Shown: piece after piece, positions 54,602-62,730 of the stretch
Position numbering within the stretch: the first letter of the stretch is position 1
Layout: every line of letters starts with the position of its first letter
Assembly: GCA_035546855.1 (NCBI GenBank)
Contig: DASZVY010000060.1
Span: forward strand, 1 to 64,000
DNA from: Nitrobacter sp035546855
Lineage (GTDB): Bacteria; Pseudomonadota; Alphaproteobacteria; Rhizobiales; Xanthobacteraceae
Length of the DNA stretch: 64,000 nt
Reading direction: 5' to 3'
Notes under the pieces: generated by a model
What the model saw: the letters and a program-made list of their open reading frames with translations, nothing else
Database searches by the model: none
What the model was told of the DNA's origin: nothing
Made by a program: the position numbers and the translations under genes

Positions 54602-55546
54602 TCACTTCGTCCGTTTGCGAACCGCGCCGAGCACGCAGTCGACCAGGTCTTGCATCAATTGTGAAGAAGGCTGGTCCCGCAAATGAGCGATATAAAGCGT
54701 TCGCGACAACGCAGGCCGGAGAGGGCGTGAAATCAGCGTTCCTGCCTGCAACTCTGGCATACATGCGCTCGGCGGCAGGATCGTGCAGGTCGGCATCCGC
54801 TGGAGAAGTTGGTGCATCAGGGGGAGGCTGTCGACTTCCAGTCTCGAACGCATCGGTATGTCATCGGCGGAGAAGTATTCGCTCAGGATTGCACGCGATC
54901 CGTAGAGTGACGCCGGTAACAGCAAATCGAGTTCTTTGAGTTGGGAGCGGGCAACATATTTCTGGCTGGCGATCGGATGATTTGGAGCAGCCAGCAGATG
55001 CAGGGGCTCGCGGGTCAGCTCGCGCAGCACCAATCGACTCGTGTTCGCCGTTTGCAAAACGATCGCCAGGTCTACTTGGCCGCTTGCCAGCATTGTGAAT
55101 ACGCCGCCGGTCGACGCTTCCATGACGCAAAGCCTTACGTCAGGGTGTGAGGCCGCGAAGGCTGCTATGACGTCAGCCATGTAGGTCATGGTGAAGCTCG
55201 GTGGCGCGCCAATGCTGATGCTGCTGACAGAGCGGTGGCGTGCCTCGTCGATCTCGTCCACCGTCGCGGACATGCTCTGCAGGATTGCTTCTGCGTTGCG
55301 GAATAAGATCTCGCCGAAGGCTGTCAGCTTGACGCCATGACCCGTGCGCTCAAGCAATTGGGCGTCGAGATCAGCCTCAAGTTGCTGAATTTGCCGGCTC
55401 ATGGCCGATTGAGCGACATCGAGGATCGCTTCGGCGGCGGTGAAACGACCGGCCTTTGCTACATGGTAGAAATACAGCAGGCGTCGGGAATCGATCACCT
55501 TTCGCATTCCGCGGATCGTGATTTCGGCTGGTTTCGGGTCTCGCAT
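54602..55546 (-). CDS. LysR-type transcriptional regulator (NAC/Cbl-like)
   Basis: The 314-residue regulator has the N-terminal winged helix ('DSRRLLYFYHVAKAGRFTAAEAILDVAQSAMSRQI' region, residues about 18-55) and a LysR substrate-binding domain with 'FTMTYMADVIAAFAASHPDV'. Several N-terminal starts are possible; 'MRKVIDSRR' at residue 14 would be an alternative. It is divergent from the P450 gene and likely controls the P450-transporter operon, perhaps also the ferredoxin operon on its other side. Confidence 0.9.
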   Translation of the reverse strand: MRDPKPAEITIRGMRKVIDSRRLLYFYHVAKAGRFTAAEAILDVAQSAMSRQIQQLEADLDAQLLERTGHGVKLTAFGEILFRNAEAILQSMSATVDEIDEARHRSVSSISIGAPPSFTMTYMADVIAAFAASHPDVRLCVMEASTGGVFTMLASGQVDLAIVLQTANTSRLVLRELTREPLHLLAAPNHPIASQKYVARSQLKELDLLLPASLYGSRAILSEYFSADDIPMRSRLEVDSLPLMHQLLQRMPTCTILPPSACMPELQAGTLISRPLRPALSRTLYIAHLRDQPSSQLMQDLVDCVLGAVRKRTK

Positions 55547-55636
55547 GGCTCCCCCTTACGTCGCAAAAAACCGAATCGCAACCGAAGCCTAGAGCCGGCG
55601 CCTTTACGAGCGCACCCTATTCGGCTTGCCAATTGC

Positions 55637-55653
55637 TCATATTATCATTATGA
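55637..55653. promoter_or_regulatory. Candidate LysR-type operator
   Basis: TCATATTATCATTATGA has exact TCATA/TATGA arms with a 7-bp spacer and the T-N11-A pattern of LysR sites. It lies in the 146-bp divergent gap between the regulator gene and the P450 gene, in an AT-rich run with further ATATCTCAT direct repeats at 55655-55670. Confidence 0.5.
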
Positions 55654-55692
55654 CATATCTCATATCTCATAACGGCAAGAAGGAAGCCTGCC

Positions 55693-56946
55693 ATGTCCGT
55701 TGCAGCCCTAGCCGCTGACAACGTCGATCTTTTGAACGCCGAACTCACCCAGTCGCCCTATGAGTATCTCGGGCGATTGCGGGAGACTTCCCCCGTTCAC
55801 TGGAACGGCAAGCATCGGGCATGGCTCGTGACCCGCCACGCCGACGTGACGGAGGGTTTTCGCGACGGCCGGCTGAAATCCAATCGGCTTCGTCAGTACC
55901 GTGAGAAACGCCTGGCGGACGATCAGCAGCATACGATCGGAAGAACGCTGCGAATCTTGGAATCCTGGATGGTGTTTCAGGACAACCCCGAACATCAGCG
56001 ACTTCGAAGCATCGTTCACAAGGCGTTCACGCCGCAGATTGTCGCCAGCCTCGAAGGTGATATTCGCAGGCTGGTGAAGGAGCAAATCGAACGCTTGATG
56101 CACCGGTTCACAACCGAGCCGGACAAGCCGGTCGATCTTCTCAACGAGATGGCCTACGAGATTCCGGGGCCCATCATCTGCAAGATGCTGGGCGTTCCGC
56201 TGGAGGATCGCCCACAATTCGTCGAATGGTCTGAACAGATATCGAGCCTGATCGGTGGTTTCGTCGACGATTCCGACCGCTATGAACGCGCCCATGCCGC
56301 CGTCGCTGCTCTCGAAAGCTATTTGACGGATATCATTGAACAGACCAACGGCAGCGACGACAACTTGATGGCGCGTCTGGTCGAAGCGGAGGCCAATGGC
56401 GAACGCTTGTCGCGCGAGGAGGCGATTGCTACCGGGATTCTCATTCTCTTCGGCGGAAATCGCACGACCTCATGCATGATCGCGAATGGACTGCGCGCGT
56501 TGCTGCTTCATCCCGATCAGCAGGAGTTGCTACGCGCAAAGCCTGAGCTTCTTTCGTCGACGGTCGAAGAGATCATGCGGTGGGAATCCCATACCAAGTT
56601 TACTGTCCGCATCGTCGGGGAGGATTTCGATTGGCATGGTAGCCATCTGAAAGCGGGGGAGCGCGTGTTTCTGTCCCCGCTCGCAGCGAACCACGATCGG
56701 GATTTCTTCGCTGATCCCGATCGTTTCGACATCACGCGCGCGAACGCTGGTCGCCATCTCGCATTTGGCACCGGTATTCATCTCTGCCTTGGTCAGGCGC
56801 TGGCGCGGCTCGAACTCAAGATCGTGTTCAGCGAGATGCTACCCATTCTATCACGGTTGACGCTCGTCAATCCAGCCGGCGAATGGATGCCAACCCTGAT
56901 CAATCGGGTGCAGAAGAGGCTCCTGGTCTCCGGCAAAGCGGCCTAA
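55693..56946 (+). CDS. Cytochrome P450 monooxygenase
   Basis: A 417-residue soluble class I bacterial P450. E293-x-x-R296 ('EEIMR') and the haem loop 'FGTGIHLCLG' with Cys365 are present, as is the 'HQRLR' C-helix segment. The I-helix reads 'LFGGNRTTS': Thr258 is kept but the acid of the acid-alcohol pair is replaced by Arg257. P450s hydroxylate substrates using electrons from the ferredoxin pair; those genes are at 51418-53012. Unusually it leads a transporter operon: the ABC ATPase gene starts 21 bp after its stop. Confidence 0.93.
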   Translation: MSVAALAADNVDLLNAELTQSPYEYLGRLRETSPVHWNGKHRAWLVTRHADVTEGFRDGRLKSNRLRQYREKRLADDQQHTIGRTLRILESWMVFQDNPEHQRLRSIVHKAFTPQIVASLEGDIRRLVKEQIERLMHRFTTEPDKPVDLLNEMAYEIPGPIICKMLGVPLEDRPQFVEWSEQISSLIGGFVDDSDRYERAHAAVAALESYLTDIIEQTNGSDDNLMARLVEAEANGERLSREEAIATGILILFGGNRTTSCMIANGLRALLLHPDQQELLRAKPELLSSTVEEIMRWESHTKFTVRIVGEDFDWHGSHLKAGERVFLSPLAANHDRDFFADPDRFDITRANAGRHLAFGTGIHLCLGQALARLELKIVFSEMLPILSRLTLVNPAGEWMPTLINRVQKRLLVSGKAA

Positions 56947-56967
56947 TCCCTGTTCGCAGCGACAATC

Positions 56968-57687
56968 ATGACACTACTCAGCGTTCAGGAGTTGACGAAA
57001 AGGTTCGGTGGCCTGGTTGCGGTTCGCGATGTCAGCTTTGATATCCAGCGGGGCGAGGTGCTCGGCGTGATTGGCCCGAATGGTGCGGGCAAATCGACGT
57101 TGCTTGGGATGATATCCGGCTTCATCAAGCCAACGTCGGGGTCTGTTCGCTATCGCGGTGAAGGAGTCGTCGGTCTAGCTCCGCATCTTCTTGTGAAGCG
57201 TGGCCTGTCGCGAAGCTTTCAGATTGTGCAGACATTCGCGGATATGACGGTTCGTGAGGTTGTGATAGCGGCCGCCTTGTCGAAGCGTGTGATGCATGAT
57301 GCAGAGCAGCACGCGGACGACGTGATCGATCGAGTGGGGCTTAGCGGCAAGGAATGCAAAGTACCCGCGATACTTTCCTTGCAGGACAAGAAACTGCTTG
57401 AGCTCGCCAAGTGTGTTGCGACCGATCCGGAGCTTATCCTGCTGGACGAGGTGATGGCCGGCTTGACGCTGGCGGAAGCAGAGGCTCCGTTGCAGGTGAT
57501 ACAGGGACTAAATGAGACGGGCGTCACCGTGATCATGGTCGAACACGTGATGCCGGTCATCATGAAGATCGCGTCGCGGCTTGTCGTAATCGAATTTGGC
57601 AAGCTGATCGCCGACGACCAGCCTCAAAACATCATTAAAGATCCCCGCGTCATCGAGGCCTATTTTGGAGCCGAGATCGATGCTTGA
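56968..57687 (+). CDS. ABC transporter ATP-binding protein, LivG type
   Basis: A 239-residue ATPase of the branched-chain amino acid/organic acid importer class. Walker A 'GPNGAGKST', a Q-loop, then a signature region 'AILSLQDKKLLELAKCVA' in place of LSGGQ, and Walker B 'LILLDEVMAGLT'. The S-L-x-D-K/R variant is known in LivG relatives. It overlaps the second ATPase gene by 8 bp and forms the cytoplasmic engine of this importer. Confidence 0.92.
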   Translation: MTLLSVQELTKRFGGLVAVRDVSFDIQRGEVLGVIGPNGAGKSTLLGMISGFIKPTSGSVRYRGEGVVGLAPHLLVKRGLSRSFQIVQTFADMTVREVVIAAALSKRVMHDAEQHADDVIDRVGLSGKECKVPAILSLQDKKLLELAKCVATDPELILLDEVMAGLTLAEAEAPLQVIQGLNETGVTVIMVEHVMPVIMKIASRLVVIEFGKLIADDQPQNIIKDPRVIEAYFGAEIDA

Positions 57688-58384
57688 GGTTCGGACGCTG
57701 ACAGCTGGATATGGTCTTGCTGAAGTGCTCGGCGACGTCTCGCTATCGGTGAGAGCAGGGGAAGTGGTCGCATTGCTTGGTGCTAACAATGCCGGAAAGA
57801 CGACGTTCATTAACAGTTTGTCGAGACTCGTTTCGATCTTTTCCGGATCCGTTGTTTTTGACGGCCAGGATATCACCGCGGCGAAGCCCGACGATGTGGT
57901 CGGCCTCGGAATCGTCCAGGTTCCGGAAGGACGGCTCGTCTTTCCGAAAATGAGTGTGCGCGAAAATCTTCTGCTTGGTGGAAGCCATCCGCGTGTGCGG
58001 CGCGACAGACTTGCGCAGATGGAAAATGCTTTTGGCCTTTTCCCGATCCTGAAAGAGCGCGCGCAACAACTGGCTGGCACGCTCTCGGGTGGCGAACAGC
58101 AGATGCTGGCAATCGCGCGAGGACTGATGGCGAAGCCAAGGCTTCTCATGCTCGATGAGCCGTCACTGGGGCTTTCACCCCGTTTCGTTCAATATGTTTT
58201 CGATGCGATAGACCGTCTGCGCAGCATGGGTTTGACCATCCTCCTTGTTGAGCAAAATCTCACTATGGCTTTGCGCTATGCGGATCGATGTTACGTGATG
58301 GAGCGCGGGCGCGTCGTTGTAGAAGGTGATCCGAATGCGGTGCGTGACGATCCGCGCACGCGGACTGCCTATCTCGGCTTGTGA
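57680..58384 (+). CDS. ABC transporter ATP-binding protein, LivF type
   Basis: The 234-residue second ATPase: Walker A 'GANNAGKTTFINSLS' (variant of GPNGAGKS), signature 'LSGGEQQMLAIARGLM', Walker B 'LLMLDEPSLGLSP'. ATG 57680 overlaps the upstream stop and begins with the family's 'MLEVRTLTAGYG'. The earlier frame start at 57665 is less likely. A complete LIV-type importer needs both this and LivG. Confidence 0.92.
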   Translation: MLEVRTLTAGYGLAEVLGDVSLSVRAGEVVALLGANNAGKTTFINSLSRLVSIFSGSVVFDGQDITAAKPDDVVGLGIVQVPEGRLVFPKMSVRENLLLGGSHPRVRRDRLAQMENAFGLFPILKERAQQLAGTLSGGEQQMLAIARGLMAKPRLLMLDEPSLGLSPRFVQYVFDAIDRLRSMGLTILLVEQNLTMALRYADRCYVMERGRVVVEGDPNAVRDDPRTRTAYLGL

Positions 58385-58396
58385 ACCGGTGCCGTC

Positions 58397-59260
58397 ATGA
58401 CTGAGCTTCTCCAAGTTATGGTGCAGGGCATGCTGATCGGCAGCACATATGGCCTGCTCGCGCTCGGTATGGGCTTGATCTTTGGCGTGATGGGTATCGT
58501 CAGCTTCGCGCAAGGCGACCTTGTATCGCTCGGCATGTTCTTGTGCCTCGCACTCTATGCCGGATTCGGGCTCGATCCTTATGTCTCGGTGTTCGTGACG
58601 GTTCCGTTGCTCATGATCTCCGGCGGAGCGATCTATTGGTTCCTGATCCGCCCGATCGCGGGTCAGCACCTGCTAATGGTTGTCCAACTGACACTCGGCC
58701 TTTCGTTTGTGATTCAAAATGGCTTGTTGATGACGTTCGGGGGACAGGCGCAGAGGGTGCCGTCCGTGGTGGACTCCGATCTTCTGATTGTGCGCGATGT
58801 CGTCATACAGATGCCGCACGTCATTGCCGCCGCAGTATCGTTTGGTCTCGCGCTCGGGCTTTATGCGATGCTCGGCTGGACCGATGCGGGTAGGGCGATA
58901 CGCGCGGTCAGCCAGAATTCGCACGCGGCATACTTGATGGGGATCAAGGTTGCCAGGGTGCGCCTTGTGACCTTTGCGATTGGCTGCGGACTGGTGGCGA
59001 TTGCGGCCTCGCTGCTCGCGCCGGGCGCCGTGATGGTTCCCGCGCAAGGCTTTCGCTACACCGTCATCATCCTCCTGACGATGGTGCTCGGCGGGATGAC
59101 GAATTTCGTGAGCATCATGTGCGGTGGCATTGTGATCGCGATGTCCGAAGCCGTGGGTGCTGTTTATTTCGCCGACACGTTCGGTCTCTTGTTGCCCTAT
59201 CTAGTCTTCGTCCTGGTCATGATAATCCGCCCCCAGGGTCTGACATGGAGGACCACATGA
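58397..59260 (+). CDS. ABC transporter permease, LivH type
   Basis: A 287-residue inner-membrane permease with about eight hydrophobic helices. The start 'LIGSTYGLLALGMGLIFGVMGIVSFAQGDL' region and the loop 'GWTDAGRAIRAVSQNSHAAYLMGI' (EAA-like ATPase contact) are typical of LivH. Overlaps the LivM gene by 4 bp (ATGA). Confidence 0.93.
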   Translation: MTELLQVMVQGMLIGSTYGLLALGMGLIFGVMGIVSFAQGDLVSLGMFLCLALYAGFGLDPYVSVFVTVPLLMISGGAIYWFLIRPIAGQHLLMVVQLTLGLSFVIQNGLLMTFGGQAQRVPSVVDSDLLIVRDVVIQMPHVIAAAVSFGLALGLYAMLGWTDAGRAIRAVSQNSHAAYLMGIKVARVRLVTFAIGCGLVAIAASLLAPGAVMVPAQGFRYTVIILLTMVLGGMTNFVSIMCGGIVIAMSEAVGAVYFADTFGLLLPYLVFVLVMIIRPQGLTWRTT

Positions 59261-60303
59261 GGCGGGAGTTTTACGATACCCTGCTGTCTCCCGGCTTGTG
59301 GTTGATCTGCGCACTGCTGGCCGCTCTTCCCTTGTTCCTGTCGGGGTATCACCTTCAGATCGTAACGCTTGCGCTGACTTACGCCGCGCTCGCGAGCGCA
59401 TGGAATATTGTCGGCGGGATGGGAGGAATGCTGTCGCTCGCGCATTCGCTATTCGTCGGCATCGGCGGGATGTTTGCGAGCGCGTTGCTGATCCGCTGCG
59501 GCATCAACATGTGGGTGGGCTCTCTCGGAGCGGCGATCCTGGCAGCTGGTGCTGGGTGCCTCGTTGCATGGATCGGTTGGCGCTTTCGACTTGGACATCT
59601 GCTGTTTGCCCTCATCACGCTCGCATTTGCGGAAATGGCTTCCATTGTGGCCATGAATTGCGAGTTCCTGGGTGGAGCATCAGGTCTGTTTCTTCCGCCG
59701 GACAAAGGCCGTTTCATCGCGTTCGAGTTCGGCGGCATGCACGGAACCTATTGGGTCATGCTGCTGCTGGCGGCGGGCTGTATCGTTTCGAATCTTGCGG
59801 TTCTCAACCTGCCGCTTGGCTATCGGCTTCGCGCTGTCCGTGACAATGCAGATGCAGCCCAGGCCATTGGCGTTCCGCTACTGCGGACGCAAGTGGTGGC
59901 AATGGCCGTCTCCGCGTTCCTGACCTCGATCGTCGGAAGCGTTTACGCGCGCTATCTGAGCTTTGTTGATCCGCAGTTGCTGGTATCGCCTACCCTGACG
60001 GTGGAAATCGTTCTGTTCGCTACCGTAGGCGGCCTAGGCCGGCCGTTTGGTCCGGCGCTCGGAGCTTTGATTCTCTTGCCGGTCGGCGAGGTGCTTCGCG
60101 GCCAGTTCGGCGGCGCATTGCCCGGGTTGCATTATTTCATCTACGGCCTCGTCGTCATTGTGGTTGTCCGGTTCGCGCCGCGCGGTGTGCTTCCGACGAT
60201 CAACGGGGGCTGGAGCAAATTTCGTGCGCGTCGTGCAGATCGCATAGTGCATGCCGGCACGAATACAGGTGTCAGCGTTACGTCCGGCGCTGGGCAAAAT
60301 TAG
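59257..60303 (+). CDS. ABC transporter permease, LivM type
   Basis: A 348-residue polytopic permease. 'TYAALASAWNIVGGMGGMLSLAHSLFVGIG' core and 'LRAVRDNADAAQAIGVPLLRTQ' (ATPase-contact loop) match LivM. ATG 59257 is chosen for its 4-bp overlap with livH and a GGAGG 6 bp upstream; a frame start further up is antisense noise. The extra C-terminal tail is Arg/Ala-rich. Confidence 0.92.
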   Translation: MRREFYDTLLSPGLWLICALLAALPLFLSGYHLQIVTLALTYAALASAWNIVGGMGGMLSLAHSLFVGIGGMFASALLIRCGINMWVGSLGAAILAAGAGCLVAWIGWRFRLGHLLFALITLAFAEMASIVAMNCEFLGGASGLFLPPDKGRFIAFEFGGMHGTYWVMLLLAAGCIVSNLAVLNLPLGYRLRAVRDNADAAQAIGVPLLRTQVVAMAVSAFLTSIVGSVYARYLSFVDPQLLVSPTLTVEIVLFATVGGLGRPFGPALGALILLPVGEVLRGQFGGALPGLHYFIYGLVVIVVVRFAPRGVLPTINGGWSKFRARRADRIVHAGTNTGVSVTSGAGQN

Positions 60304-60325
60304 AATAACCTTGCGGGAGAGAAAA

Positions 60326-61555
60326 ATGAATCGAAGGCTCAAGACGTTATCAGCGGCAGCACTCCTGGTGCTTGCCGGCATGTCCCCCGTCTTTGCACAA
60401 AACGCCGACAAGACAGTCAAGATCGGGTTGATCGAACCGATGAGCGGCAATCTGTCATCTTATGGACAGGAAGAAGAGCCGGCCTTTCGCCGTGTGATCG
60501 ACGACTATAACGCGAATGGCGGTGTGCGGAGTCTTGGCGGGGCAAAGATCGAGATCGTGGTGGCCGACGATTCATCTCAACCGGCGCGAACCGCAATCGA
60601 AGCGCGACGGCTCATCGGCGAGGGCGCGGTTATTTTGACAGGTTCGCTGCTGACACCTCATATGGCTGCAATTTCGCCTGTTCTCGACGAATTGAAGATT
60701 CCCGCGCTTTCATTTTGGGCAGGTGCATCTCGTTCGGACTATCTGTTCACCCTTGGATTTCCTTATGACAAGGGTTTTGCCGGTACAATGGCGGGCTTCA
60801 TCGATTGGCTTGCCAAGGACAACAAGTTTCCGATCAAGCGGGTCGTCACCGCATTCTCGAATTATGAAGCGGGGCAGCAGGTCAACCGCGCGCTCATTGA
60901 CCGGCTCACCAAGGACGGCTTTGAAATCGTCGGCCAAGTGCCGCTCGATATGAATGCGAGCGACTACACAGCGCAGATGACACGCATCCGGTCTATGAAG
61001 CCGGATGTCGTTGTCGGTCTGGTGTCGACCCGCGACGGGGCACTATTGCACCAGGCGCGCTACAACCTTAACTTTACCAGCGCTATTTTCGTGGGTGGCA
61101 CCGGGGGCTATTCCGATCCCGTTCTCTGGTCGCAGCTTGGCGAAAAGGTCGCTTCTTCAGTTCTCACGCGGAATCTTTTTGGAATGACGGGGTACAGCGC
61201 CGCCGTTGCGCCGGCGAATGCGAAAAAACTCGCGTCCAGTCTCAAGCAAGCCGACCCGAAAGTTCGAATCGGCCAGTCGACGTTCCAGGCCGCGCAAGCA
61301 GCTTCCATCATAATTCGCGCTCTGGAAGCGGCAGGTTCGACCGATCCGGAGAAGCTCAAGGAGGCTCTAGCACGGACCAGCATTTCTCCCGGCGCTCCGG
61401 ATCTTTATCTTGCCCGCGCTGCGGGGTTGTCATTTGGCGAGGATCGTATGCTCAAGGATTCCACCGCGCTCATAATTCAATGGACGGCCGATAAGCAACA
61501 GCAGGTCGTCTACCCGCCCTCTTTCGCAAATGCGGCACCTCGCAATCGTCAATAA
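60326..61555 (+). CDS. ABC transporter substrate-binding protein, branched-chain amino acid type
   Basis: The 409-residue receptor has a signal peptide (to 'SPVFAQ') and LivK-type mature sequence: 'VKIGLIEPMSGNLSSYGQ', 'AKIEIVVADDSSQPARTAIEA' and 'ALSFWAGASRSDYLF'. It ends the LIV-type operon and is the receptor for these permeases. Sequence differs clearly from the other receptor at 46091, so the two may have different ligands. ATG 60326 has GGGAGAG upstream. Confidence 0.93.
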   Translation: MNRRLKTLSAAALLVLAGMSPVFAQNADKTVKIGLIEPMSGNLSSYGQEEEPAFRRVIDDYNANGGVRSLGGAKIEIVVADDSSQPARTAIEARRLIGEGAVILTGSLLTPHMAAISPVLDELKIPALSFWAGASRSDYLFTLGFPYDKGFAGTMAGFIDWLAKDNKFPIKRVVTAFSNYEAGQQVNRALIDRLTKDGFEIVGQVPLDMNASDYTAQMTRIRSMKPDVVVGLVSTRDGALLHQARYNLNFTSAIFVGGTGGYSDPVLWSQLGEKVASSVLTRNLFGMTGYSAAVAPANAKKLASSLKQADPKVRIGQSTFQAAQAASIIIRALEAAGSTDPEKLKEALARTSISPGAPDLYLARAAGLSFGEDRMLKDSTALIIQWTADKQQQVVYPPSFANAAPRNRQ

Positions 61556-61750
61556 GAGCTCGCGGCGCGGGTGTGGACGCCCTCCATCTTGCTTGAGTCG
61601 CGAAGGGCTTCATCGCCTTTTCGCGGCGTGGCAGCCGCCGTTCTTTCCGGTCCTTGAAATTGCTTTCAATCGTAGGGACCGTGACGTGGTTGTCTGGATG
61701 GATGACGCTTCGGCGAGGTATTGGCGCCCGCTCACAGTTGCCGTGCAGTA

Positions 61751-62554
61751 TCAGGTCGCTTTCGACAATGCGACAACCAGCGCTGATATTTCCGCAGCCG
61801 TTTGTTTGACGGCGGTACGGTATCTCTCCCCATCGCGCCGCGCTCGGCTTGCAACCGCGCCGATGGTGAGAACGCCCAGAAGATTGCCGTCGATTCCCAA
61901 GATAGGGGCGGCGATACCTGCTCCGCCGTCAGTAGCTTCTTCAATGCTCTGCGAGACGCCCTTGCGCCGGACGTCGTTTAGCGTTTCCAGCAGTCGGGCC
62001 CGGTTGGTCATGGTTTGCGCCGTGATGCCGCTCAACGGCGTATTGTCGAGGTACTTTCGAAGCCAGCTTTCGTCCTTGAACGCGAGCACGACACGGCCGG
62101 CTGCGGAGGCGTAATAGGGCCGGCTTGCACCGACCTCAACCGCGTAACGCACGCTGGCGGCGCCCTCCACCACGTCGGTGTAGATGACGCACTTGCGGCG
62201 GTCGTCCGCGCGCGCCAGCACCACAGTCTCGCCGACCTCTCGTGAAAGTTTCAGCATGAGCTCGCGCGCGAGCATGCCTAATTGGTTTTCGCCGAGGATT
62301 CGTTGGGCGAGAGTCGAACTGCGCGGACCGATGCTGTAAGCCGCCGCCTGCCGATCGAGATACTCCTCGCTGACCAGCACGCGTAAAATGGCGAGGAGGC
62401 TGGACGCCGGGACCTGCAGCGTCTGGGCGATCTCGGTGAGGGTCGCGCCTTCCTTCCGCCCGGAGAGAAAGGTGAGAACGTCCAGCGTTCTGAGCAGCGC
62501 GCGGGGACCCGCGGCCGCGCCGGCATTGTTCGAAGCTTTCTTTCGGTCTGTCAA
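61751..62554 (-). CDS. IclR-family transcriptional regulator
   Basis: The 267-residue regulator has an N-terminal winged helix ('LLRTLDVLTFLSGRKEGATLTEIAQTLQVPASSL' region) and an IclR effector domain with 'RYAVEVGASRPYYASAAGRVVLAF' and 'GIAAPILGIDGNLLGVLTIG'. IclR proteins respond to small acids or aromatic metabolites. It is divergent from the TRAP genes, whose start region holds two candidate operators. Confidence 0.92.
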   Translation of the reverse strand: MTDRKKASNNAGAAAGPRALLRTLDVLTFLSGRKEGATLTEIAQTLQVPASSLLAILRVLVSEEYLDRQAAAYSIGPRSSTLAQRILGENQLGMLARELMLKLSREVGETVVLARADDRRKCVIYTDVVEGAASVRYAVEVGASRPYYASAAGRVVLAFKDESWLRKYLDNTPLSGITAQTMTNRARLLETLNDVRRKGVSQSIEEATDGGAGIAAPILGIDGNLLGVLTIGAVASRARRDGERYRTAVKQTAAEISALVVALSKAT

Positions 62555-62683
62555 AATTCAGCTCGCAACTCTGAACGGTTGTTTCCGGCGCGGCGCGCCA
62601 GATACCGGAAATTCATAGCCGTCCGCGGTTCCCGAAGCAAAAGCCGGATCACTTGACATATCAAAGGCGGGCTGAAAGAGTCA

Positions 62684-62715
62684 TTCGAAAATACGAAATG
62701 ACATCGAAATTTCGA
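62684..62715. promoter_or_regulatory. Two candidate IclR-type operator palindromes
   Basis: TTCGAAAATACGAA (62684-62697) has TTCG/CGAA arms; TCGAAATTTCGA (62704-62715) is a perfect 12-bp palindrome. They lie between the IclR gene and the TRAP receptor gene, 15-45 bp upstream of its ATG, and share the TTCG core. The operator would overlap the transcript start region. Confidence 0.5.
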
Positions 62716-62730
62716 ATAATGGGGTCAGGA

